Shown one piece after another: positions 1 to 10,700 of a stretch of DNA of 64,000 nt. Below the pieces are notes generated by a model. That model made no database searches, had not been told where the DNA came from, and was given only the letters and a program-made list of their open reading frames with translations. Each line of letters starts with the position of its first letter. The first letter of the stretch is position 1. This DNA comes from Tetragonia tetragonoides (taxonomy: Eukaryota > Streptophyta > Magnoliopsida > Caryophyllales > Aizoaceae), in contig CM076147.1 of assembly GCA_038025085.1 (NCBI GenBank), positions 24,219,001 to 24,283,000 on the forward strand. The letters run 5' to 3'. The position numbers and the translations under genes were made by a program.

Positions 1-1007
1 AATTAAAAAATATATATGCATAATAATATCTAAATTTTCTATCTCGTAATTTTTATTACTAAACGTAAATAACTAAATACTACTTTATTATATTATGTTT
101 TCTATTAAGTTATTATGTGCCCCTTAATATATTACTTTATTTTTAATAAGTTTCTTAATCGATAAAGATAATAATTAAACTTTTGGATTAGTTATACATT
201 AACTGAACATTTACATTGAAAGTTAATATGGTTTAACACAAATCTCATTTTTTAAATATGGATAAAGTTCTCCATGGTCGTGTCAGCTTGTACAAAATCT
301 ATTTTGGATATTAACTGTTGTTAACCATTTAATGGATAGAATATTAGTATCTAATAAATAAACATGATAAATTTAAACTATTCAAAATCATATAATGCAT
401 AAAAATAAATTTACATGCATTAGTATTAGTGTTAGTCCAAGTGGTAAACAACATAGTTGACGGTCCACTGTCCCTTAAACACAACTATGATCCTCTTATA
501 TGCCGCCCCACTTGAAGTCACTACTCACCACGCAAATAGCACGTGCTTGTAAGATGTTTAGATAAAGCACTTTAATAATAATTCTGATCTTGCTTGATTA
601 TTAATCTTTGTTGAGTACAACATTAATACTTAAAAGTTCGCTTATTTTCTACCCAAAATTCCCTAATTAAAATAAAATGAAGAAGCTAAAAGCTTCTACA
701 AATTTTATTGGATCAAATATAGGACATATATATCTCATTTTGAAGTACATTTCAATCTCTATCCAATGAAGTAAGAATTATAATTTTCAGAGTTGTGTAA
801 TTAGAGTTATATTGTATTATAATTTGAACAATTTGCGAATGATTGTAATTGTGATACTAATAAAGGCTAATAATGGTGAGTAATAATTGATGACACTTGC
901 TTGCTTACATGGCATCTAGGTGTCATCACTACGCCAGTGTGGACGCTTATGTGTCGTCCCAGGTGTCGTCACCACACGAAGAAGGACCTAGTTATATATA
1001 TATATAT

Positions 1008-1040
1008 ATTAGGTTTTATCCCCGTGCTTCGCACGGGCTC
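1008..1040 (+). repeat. Hairpin motif like the Helitron-like ends at 49.9-50.7 kb
   Basis: The perfect inverted repeat CCCGTGC (1021-1027) and GCACGGG (1031-1037) has a 3-base loop. It is preceded by TTAGGTTTTATC, where the three copies near 50 kb have CTAG plus GATTTCGTG-like spacing. It looks like a diverged single copy of that family, with the terminal CTAG changed to TTAG. Confidence 0.4.
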
Positions 1041-1899
1041 GTTTTATTTCTATAATATATTAACTAAGTTAATTGCTAACATATTTTTGCAATATATGGC
1101 CAAAAATGTGTACATTATATATCAAATTCCCATATTTTCGTCAATTAATTAATAATAAAAATTTCACATTTATCCACTCCACATGAGAATTACCTAACTT
1201 CAATAACATATTCATGATTTTAGATTTCATTTTACTTACAATTAAAATATGCATGGTACTATGTATATTATCACGTCTAACTTCTCTCCAAAAATTGCTA
1301 AATATTATTTGCCAAAATAGCACATATACATCTCATTTTAAAGTAATTTTCATTTTTGATTTAATTATTAGAGTTGTTTAACGATTTCTTTTAAAATTTG
1401 TAGTTGAAAATAACATGCTAATGATGATAAATATCATGTTTCATTACTATATTAAAGTCAATAATAATGATGATGCATTAGTTGCTGGTGGCATATTGGA
1501 TAATTTGCATACGTGTCAGGTTACATGTCAACGACACAAGTATGTGACTCGCTTACACATCGTCTCACATGTCATAACCACACAAATAAAGATTCTATTG
1601 ACCAAATATACCACTTATGCATCTCAATTTGAAGAATTTTTCATTTCCGATGCAATGACGTTAAATTTAGAATTTTTTGATCTGCGTTACGAAAGTTATT
1701 TTATTTTATTATTTGAACTATTATACTAATAATTATAAATTTCATATTTAGTGACTATTTTAAATTTAAGAATGATGAGCATTAATAAACCAATGACAAG
1801 GTGGATGCATTGCATATATGGCAGCTTGCGTGTCATGCTTGCACAATGTGGCGTGCTTATGTGGCGTCCTACGTGTCGGTACCACCCGAAGAAAGACCC

Positions 1900-1901
<2 letters not shown>

Positions 1902-1975
<74 letters not shown>
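1902..1975. repeat. (TA)n microsatellite
   Basis: An uninterrupted TA dinucleotide run of about 70 bp. It follows a segment (from about 1808) that resembles 897-1005, which also ends in a TA run. The sequence repeatedly places TA runs at the end of this repeat unit. Confidence 0.9.
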
Positions 1976-1981
<6 letters not shown>

Positions 1982-2995
1982 AGGATCTTATGAGAACCAT
2001 CATTATTATGAGAACTAAGAGAACTTTTTGTGTCCCTTAAATCTTAATTCAACCGACTAGATTTATTCGAAAACAAAACAAACGGTGGTGGTAAATTACT
2101 CGACATTTAGGGATATGAAGGTCCTTTACACGTTTAATGAGGGGTAGTGTTGACGTTTTCTCTTTCTTTACTTGGAGGACCCCTTCCCATTCTCTCTCTC
2201 CTCCCTTCCCTGCAACATCACACACCAGTCACCCTTATACCACCAAAATTTCAAAACACATCCATGGCTTCAAAAGCTCAAACCACAATTCAAAAATATT
2301 AATTTAACACTAATTAATCCAAAATTCATATCAGCTTTCCTGATTAGGTCTCATCAATTTCCCCATATGAATCGCTTTTTCGTTTTAATTTTTTTTTTCC
2401 GATTTGTTTTGCTTTACCGACGTGCGTGGGCTGGTGGATTCAAGGTCTCCGTCGCGGATCTGTGGTCTCTAACGAGGTCTCCGGCGACAAAACGTGGCTG
2501 ACAAAAGAAATGGCTGAAAAATCGTGGCTGACTAATCAAGGGAGGGGTGGCGCGTGGGGGGGAAGAGAGAGACAGACGGTGTTTGGGAGGGGCTGACGGT
2601 GGAGCAGGCGGTGGATGGCTGGGCTGGTGTGGTGGAGGAGAGAGAGGGAGGGGAAAAATGGCTTAATCTCAGCCATTAAATAACTATAAAAGTTAACCCT
2701 ATTATAATTGAAAGTTAACCCTATCCCGTATAAAAGTTAACCCTATCACGTATAAAAGTTAACCCTGATATATGTACATGTTAACCCTGTCATATGTAGT
2801 TATATATATTAAAGTTAACCCTGATATATGTACATGTTAACCCTGTCATATGTAGTTATATATATTAAAGTTAACCCTACCATGTACAAAAGTTAATCCT
2901 ATCATATATAAAAGTTAAACAGATTATGTAAATAAGTTAACCAAGTTGAGGCTGAGTTCTCATGGTTCTCATATAAACAAGGGTTGTCATGGGAA
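1976..2995. repeat. Putative non-autonomous DNA element with GC-rich core
   Basis: The left end reads TTATGAGAACCAT then ATGAGAACT (about 1988-2020). The right end (about 2950-2975) reads AGTTCTCATGGTTCTCATA, its imperfect inverted complement. Between them lie a GC-rich stretch (about 2420-2650) and the GTTAACCCT minisatellite. I did not find a convincing target-site duplication, so the class is unresolved. Confidence 0.35.
2688..2945 (+). repeat. GTTAACCCT minisatellite
   Basis: About ten degenerate units share the core AAGTTAACCCT, followed by variable ATATG/GTATA spacers, with spacing of roughly 20-30 bp. A longer unit of about 62 bp (GATATATGTACATG plus GTCATATGTAG) is repeated twice inside the array. 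No coding potential is evident. Confidence 0.75.
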
Positions 2996-3099
2996 CCAGG
3001 TATTAAGACATTTCTATTCTATGTAGCCTGTGCAACACAAGCGCTTTCATATCCGTGTAGAATTATAGATAATTGAAAAATATTTGGTTGACCCACTGG

Positions 3100-3270
3100 G
3101 TGGGCAACCCACATTCTCTTTGTATCTATCTCTTTCCTACCAATGATATTTTTCGAAAATAGAATAAAGAGAAACTGAAAATAGAGGAGAGATATTTTTC
3201 GAAAATAGAATAAAGAGAAACTGAAAATAGAGGAGAGAGATAGATACAAAGGAAGATGGGTTGCCAACCT
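3100..3270. repeat. Inverted repeat enclosing a 46-bp tandem duplication
   Basis: GGGCAACCCAC followed by TTTGTATCTATCTCTTTCC (about 3112-3137) faces its near complement GATAGATACAAAGG followed by GGGTTGCCAACC (about 3238-3270), so a long hairpin can form. The loop holds two identical 46-bp units (3145-3190 and 3191-3236). This looks like a small MITE-like or foldback element whose centre was duplicated. Confidence 0.5.
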
Positions 3271-3949
3271 AGTGAGTTCTCCTATAGTTAATTGCTCAAC
3301 TATCTCCCATATCTTTAAAATTTTCAAATATTTGGCAAAAACTTGTATAGAGTGGTTGTGTATACCCCTTTTCGTACCACTATATGATAACTTTCCATAA
3401 AACGAAAAGTGATATTAAAAACAAGTGATATTTAATTATTTATAAATTAAAAAGTAAATTTAAAATTCCTCTCAAGAAACAAAATAAAATAATATATCAA
3501 CAGATTTGGTTTCTAAAAGAAAAAGAAAACGAAAAAGAAAAAGAGAAAAAGTAAAAGGAAATACAAAAAGATAAAGATTAATTACATGAATAAACATAAA
3601 AAAGAACAAAAACAAAAGGCCATAACGAGTTAACGACCATGCGCGGGTCATTCGCAAGCGGAACATATTTCGCTTGGCTTAAAGAAGAGCGCATCACGTT
3701 TGTCTCTCTCTCTCTCTGACCATCATGCTTGTCACGTGGCTACATCTTTCAGCATCTCACTTTTATTATTTTCCTTTGTTTTGTTAAAAAAGAATCTCTC
3801 TCTATAATTTACCTTTTTTGGTTGCCCAAAGTCGGAAATCGTATTTTTGTCTCTAAAATTAATCACAAAACCAAAAAAAACCTTTAAATCTGATTAATCA
3901 AATTAATATAATTTAATATCTCAAACTTCCACCATTTTTGAACACCAGA

Positions 3950-4753
3950 AAGCTCTCCTCTTTACAACTCGACGACCCGTAAGAAAGAGAAAGAGAAAGA
4001 GAAAGAGAAAGACACACAGCGATCAATCAAATTGATTGAGGTGAGATCTCGAAACTTTTCAATATTCTCTCTCTTCTTTCGTAATTTTGTTTTTCCAATT
4101 TGATGTTGATTGATCTTATAAGTTGGTTTTGATTGTGTTGATTTATGTGAGAATTAGTATCGTTGTTTGAATAGAATGTCTAGGTCAAAATTTTACGAGG
4201 AAATTTTGCTTATGTGAGATCTGGTAGTAGTTTGATTCAAAACATTGATTGAAGATTATTTCTAGCTTTGATGATGAGCTTGAGGTACAGTTTGCAATGG
4301 AAAAAAACAGCGAGATTGAATTTCGTTTATTTTCATTGTTAAGGTTGTTACTTTGTGGTCTATGTCTTATATTAGTTGTCTATGATAAGAACATGTCTTT
4401 GTAATATCTGTTTTTTGTATTGTTATTTTGCCCTAAATTCATGGGAGGAAAAGGAAACATTTTACTTTCTAGTTTCTACCTAATGAAAATGAGATGATAT
4501 TGGTTTTAGTGGAGTAATCTTAAATTCAGATATGGGAGAAGGGAAAAAAATGGTTTTATATGGAGGGTTTTCAGCTGAGGCTAGTTTTATAGGGGGTGTA
4601 CAGAGACCTCTAATTGCTACGATCTTGATTTGTTTGAACATTGGTTGTTTCATGGTTAACTATTTGATTTACTGCAATTTGATGAGTGTAAGTGATGGAT
4701 TTGAACTCTTGTGTTGTTGTGACTGCTATTGTTAGTGAAGTAGGATATCGACG
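3950..4753 (+). promoter_or_regulatory. Likely 5' leader exon and leader intron of the SAC gene
   Basis: A pyrimidine-rich stretch and a (GAAAGA)-type microsatellite (about 3984-4013) lead to TTGATTGAG at 4032-4040, followed by GTGAGATCTC, a good splice donor at 4041. Candidate acceptors lie just before the start codon (AG at 4739-4740 or 4742-4743), which would leave a leader intron of about 0.7 kb. This is inferred from splice-site context only; the transcription start and TATA box were not identified with confidence. Confidence 0.45.
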
Positions 4754-7700
4754 ATGATGGAGAAGTCAGAATTGGGGCAAAAGCTGCATACAAGAATGAG
4801 ACTGTGGGAATTCCCTGATGAGTATGTTGTTGAGCCAACAGATGGCACAGGTGGCTCCTTCTTGTCTGTCAGCCGAGCAGATGGATCTATGAAGCTACTT
4901 GGTTCGGCACCTTTATCCTTTCCCTTTATATGATTCTGTTTGTTTCTTTTTTCTTTTCTTTCTTGAACAGTGACGGAACCAGAAACATTCTCATAATTTG
5001 TTTTGTTGGGTTGGGGGAAGAGAACATTAGTATTGCAGACTGCAGTGAATCTGCGAATCAACTGGGAATGGGATTTCGCTTCTAAATCAATAATATTAAT
5101 CTAAGTGTCCGTTTGAGCGAACGCAAAATTGCTGTTCCGGAAAGCAAAAGCTTAAGTATAAAATAGAAAATTAAGGGTGTGTTTGTATCATGATGAGATT
5201 CTAGTTTTCAGATTTTTGAAACTATATCACCTTTTTGGAGGCTACTTCTCTGGTTACTACTTTTCAATTGTTGCTGTTCAGAATAAGAGGACTGGATAAA
5301 ATGGCCGTAGTCTGAAGTTATTATCCAAGCAACTGCATACAATTTGTACATCTTAAGTTATTCCTTACATGAAAAAGGATAAACAAAAAAAGTAAAAACA
5401 GAAGGGTAGAAAAATGAGAGAATGACTATAATAATTAAAAAGTAGGAAACAACACCCAGATTTGGAAACTGAATGTAATGAAGCGAAAAGTATTATAGAA
5501 CTGATAAGAATATGAAAGAAAAATGAAAGCCGGGGGGAGGGGGAGCACAAAGACAGTAAAAACGTAAAAGACTGGTAAAAGTCACAAGCTTACAAAACAA
5601 CGGCTCATGGTAAAAAACAAAGTAAGTTAGAACCATGACAGGTTTTGGAAAGCAACTAATCCATTTAGTTTGCATTTTAGTATATATATCTAGATTCCTC
5701 CCCCCCCCCCCACACGGTTGCTGAATACCTTGGGTGCCGATTATCTGCTAAGTTTACTCAATCTATATGTTGTCCAGATGAACTTCCACATTGCAGCTCT
5801 GTACGTGTGCCCAAGATAAGGACAATTTATGGTGTGATTGGGGTGCTAAAGCTACTGGCAGGCAAGCTATTTATTTGGTCCATGTTTGATGCCTTTTGGT
5901 GCACTCCTGTTGCAGAATCTATTTTATGCTCTCAGTGGTTCCCAATGACTTAGATAATTAAACTTAAAGCTTTGCATTTTCTTTAATCATATTTTGCTTC
6001 TGCTCTGTGCTTCATTCATGCTTCAGAATTGGAAAGTAGGTGATAATGTCTAGTTAATTGCTCCCAAAACATGGCACAACCCAGACTCTCACACTGCCAA
6101 ATTAACCAATATTTTTCAGTTGATTGGCTATGTCAGAACACGAAGACATTGGCAACAAGGAAGGACGGGTGTTTAGGAGCATGGATAGGATAGATAAGGA
6201 GTATTCACCATCCCCAGCCTGACTCACTTTTTGTTGTTTCTTTCCTAGACACTGGCTTCTGTCAGGGACACAAAAAATAAAAAAAAGTTGCTTAATGCTT
6301 AGACACGGACACTAGAACCTCTAAAGTCTAAATGCCCTAATGGTGCATTTCCGTCTGTTGACAAAGTAGCCATTTTGTGCCGTGCAGCTTTGGATCCAAT
6401 GCAATGGTCAGGAAGGCTATATATATAGTTAAGGATTTGTGAGATTTCTACATATCATTGCATTGGTTAGTGCAACTGTTCTTTCTTATTAGGCCTGTCA
6501 ACTCTCCGAAACGGATGAAAGAAAGTTCTTAGAAGCATACTGTTTCAAGGAGTATTTTGCTTACACTTGCGAAAAATTTCTTATATCATCCTTTGTTGAA
6601 GCAGTTTGTTTGGGTATGATAATCTCAGGGGAAAAAAATCTGATAATCTGCTTCTATATAATTGCATGGTATATAATTTATAAAAGTAAAACGAATGCTT
6701 GACTTCTTTTACCTGTTGATCGATGTGCTAAATTGTGGTTAACCATGCTGTAGGTTCATATTTATTTGTTATAACGGAGCGTCAGTGTGTTGGATCTTAC
6801 CTGGGACACCCTATTTTTAAAGTTTCGTCTATGAAGATATTGCCCTGTGACCATTCTCTTAAGAGTTCCCCAGCAGAGCAGGTGAATTTACAATGAAGAT
6901 TTGTATTCCATACTGCCATTTCTGTGAGTTATTGGAGTTCAGACTCTTTATTCTTACCAATTTTGGCAGAAAAGGATGGAGACAGAATTTTCTGCTCTTC
7001 TTAATTCCGCAGAAGCTACTCCTGGGTTATTTTTCTCTTATGATGCCAATCTAACACTGAGGTAGGTTTTATTTTTTCCTTCTTCTTAGTCTTTAGTAGT
7101 ATTGTGCTCTAGAGCTACAGATCCTTTTATGTAGATGGCACTTGAAAATATTTTTCGTTCATACTCGCTTCTCATAAATTAAGATGCAATTGACACGTTC
7201 TACTACTAGAATTACCACGAAGACTTTGATTTTGGCATGTGTCTTTTTGTGAATTTTGAAGTGTGGTGTGACTCATGGTCAATTTTGGAATATGTTTTGG
7301 ATTGTTTGGTAGATGGTATGTTTTTATATGGTCTTTTTTTTTTTTTTTCAGTGAGTGTTCTTTCCTCCTGCCATGAATGTTCGCTTAATTTTTTTCCCTT
7401 TCCGTATATATTGTTTATGGCTTTCTAGCGGAGAACTTCCGTGGCATTTTTCATTTTTTTAGGAATTTTTGGCCGAAAAGTACCTTTATCTTTTGGTTTT
7501 CTTGCCAAAAACAACCTAATAAGTTTTATTTTGTTACAAACAATCTAATATGGGCCTAAAGTTTGTTGACCAATACAAATAGACGGGTTTGACCCTTTTT
7601 CTGTCAACTTTAAACATGAAAACCCCATTTTGCCCCCCACTTATTTGCACGCGAGCCTCACGTGTGTGACTTAAAAGTTAAAACACCCAAGCCCCCATCA

Positions 7701-10700
7701 GCAAATCGTTTCTCTCTCCTCCATTGTAGAGCTGAGCTTTTGTTAAGATCATTAGATAGCCATTGTTACAGAAACTAGAGTTTCGATCTCAAAAACCAGA
7801 AAATGATGGGCCAGAAACAAGAATCAACCGAAGAAGAATCACATCTCTACGCATCTAAACAAGAAATGGAAAACTTAATCGTCGACAATGGAGGAGGAGC
7901 CCAGGCTGAAAATTGCCCAATTTTCTAGAAAATTTATATGTTGAGTGCTGTGAGCCCAACTTTAAATCAGTTCTGCATATTTTGCTGGCATTCTGCCAAA
8001 ACATAAGATGAAGACAGAGACATCTTCCATTAACAAACTGTCCAGAAATTCGATTGATGTTCAACATTTTGCCATGAATATTATGAACTCATATACCAAT
8101 TCCGAGTGCAGAATTTAGAGGCAATCTGCCAAAACATACTAAAATGACAACTTCATAAAAGATAACAACCAAAATTCAATGTCAGCAGAAAGCACCTACT
8201 TGGACTCCTGCAGCAATAATTCCATGACCAAAAATTCAATCCTTAATTTTCATCATTTGGCCATGAAATTGACGAACCCGTGATCAAATCACAATCAAAT
8301 TTGGAGTAACAATCGAAATCAAATAATCAAATTTGCACAAAAATTATCAATTCTCACAAAAACGAGACTTTCTATTGATCGCCAATTAATTTCGCAAATA
8401 AAATATTGTGGAAATTTTTTGATATCAATCGGCCCATTTTATTGGAGAGAGAGGATTTAGGGAGGCTGGGTCCATTTTGCTTTTGGAGGTGTACTTCCAA
8501 CATTCTCTCTTTCTTGCTTGAAATGCTTCCTCTGTGAACGGGGAAAGGGGTTTGCAGATGGAGGAGCTCTACTCTAATGCTCTACAATGGAGGAGAGAGA
8601 AACGAGGGGCTGATGGGGGTTAGGTGTTTTAAGTTACACACGTGAGGCTCATGTGCAAATAAGTGGGGGCAAAATGGGGTTCTCATGTTTAAAGTTGACA
8701 GAAAGGGGTCAAGCCCGTCTATTTGTCTTGGTCAACAAACTTTAGGCCCATATTAGGTTATTTGTGACAAAATAAACTTATTAGGTTGTTTTGGCAAGAA
8801 AACCAAAAGATAATGTACTTTTCGGTCAAAAATTCTGTTTTTAGTTACCTTCTATGAGTGACTTGAAAGCTGCTCTCTTTTCCTTTTTGCTACTGCTTTT
8901 TCTTTCTTGTTTGTTTTAGTCCCTTCATGCTAACATAGGTTAACATGCAATCGTTTCGAAAATATAGTTAAAAAAATGCAAGATTTTCCAGTTTTGGCAT
9001 TTGAGGATAGTAGGTCAAGAATAGGTTTGTTTTTAATATAGGAAAGAGTTTTTTTAGATGCCAAAAGATATGCTAGAGATTAGCTTTCTTGGATTCTCTC
9101 AAGATCACCGCCTGGATTGAGAATGGCTTCAGTTTAGAGGTCTAGAATTCCTATCTTGTACCTTAGATATGGCCGTTCAAATTATGGTTCCGCAGGGCAA
9201 GCCTTACCTGTGTTTGGACTTTGGAGTGTACCACAAGTAGGGCTGGAGAACAGTTACCTCTTTGGTGAAAAGAACGGAGAACAGCCAACGCATCCCCTTG
9301 TGAATGATTTTCTATGCAGGCATCTGGGCTGGGTGCAAGGGTAGGCAGGCATTGGACGAGACACGGGAGAAGTCTACTCTAGTTGGAATCGCGGAAAGTG
9401 GTTTAAATAGGTTGGCGAGCTCCAATGAGAACATAGGTCGAACTTGTATTGGTGGAGACACCAGAAGTTGGGTTTGAAGCTGGATTTTCTGATGAGGCAT
9501 ACTGGCATACAAGTTAAGGATGTCAGTTAGGAAGGGGATGGTCAATCTTATTTTGGGGATGATTTTTCCATAGGAGGAAATGATTTGCTTATGGACGAAC
9601 TAGGAGAGCCAATTTGAGGGAGGAGGAGGATTCACATGTGTCCGATACTCCTGTGGGACAACTGTGTTTCAATGAGGATGAGGCAGGTTGTTCAATGAGC
9701 CAAGGGTTGATCACAACAGGCTACTGAGGTTGATGCCAGGGTGGATAACTGCCATGAGGAGAAGAATATGTGGAGACGTCAGTGGGTCTCCTCATTGGGC
9801 TGTGCCTTCACAACAGCCTGAGTTCTCGCAGAAGGATGGATTTTGCGATCATGGGGATGGGATTCTCCTAACCCCGTCGTTGCCAGATACTCTCTTGGTA
9901 ACGAGGAGGTGAAGACGCATGGGCAAGCTCTGTTAGAGGCAATGGGTATCAAGCTCGTTGGCCCTAACCCCTAAGGGAAAGGAAGTTTCTCTTGGTACTC
10001 AAAATTATTCTAGGTAAAAGAAGGGTAGGCTAGAGCAGCAGACTAGCTTTCCTATTGCACGGTGGCTGTGGAAGGCGAAAGTACCTTCTAAGGTATGGGC
10101 CTTTGTGTGGGCGTTGGTGTTGGATAGGATTAATACTCACGATCTGTAGCGACGTAGGCCGAATACAGCCTTGTCACCTTATATTTGTATGCTCTCTCGG
10201 GCTAGCAGTGACTCTTCCTCTCACCTTTTCTTGCGGTGTGGACTTTCGCAAACTTTGTGTGGAGCAGGTTAGTTGGCATCATGGGTGAGAATTTGGATTA
10301 TCCAGATACTGACATACTGTATGGTTTTTCTGCAAGTGAGATGTGGAGGACTTGGGTGGAGGAAGAAAAAAAGACATTGTTGAAGTGAGCTATTTTCGCC
10401 GTGCTTTGGTGTATTAGGTTAAGAGGAACGCTTGTGTGTTTTCTGGTATTTCACTGTCAGGTGACATGCTTTTGGATAGGGTGATCTACTTAGCCTCTTT
10501 ATGGGCTAATGCTGCTTGATGTTTTCAAAGTTATCCTGTTACACAGGTTATGCTTCATTGGGCTGTTGTAAATATGCTCTCGTTGAGGACTCCTTGTCCT
10601 CTTAGGGTGTAATTCTATTTATTGATATTAGTAATACTTTTTCTTCATAGAAAAACACAAAAAAAAACAAGGGTAGTTGAGAGCTTGAGTGATTAAAATC

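Larger units (their letters stand above)
1..3950. other. Repeat-rich intergenic region upstream of the SAC gene
   Basis: No protein-coding gene is visible here. The open frames are short and mostly made of TA repeats or low-complexity sequence. The stretch holds two related segments ending in TA runs (about 897-1005 and 1808-1975), a CCCGTGC/GCACGGG hairpin at 1021-1037, a GC-rich element (about 1976-2995) with a GTTAACCCT minisatellite, and an inverted repeat around an exact tandem duplication (3100-3270). The last few hundred bases are the likely promoter region of the SAC gene. Confidence 0.7.

Noticed and set aside
420..540. Possible SINE head (AGTCCAAGTGGTAAAC resembles box A)
   Set aside because: No convincing box B at the right distance, no A-rich tail and no flanking duplication.
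1751..2018. Three overlapping frames encoding YIYIYI repeats
   Set aside because: These are translations of the TA microsatellite.
2688..2945. CRISPR-like spaced repeats
   Set aside because: Units are degenerate with AT-rich, similar spacers in plant nuclear DNA, so this is a minisatellite.
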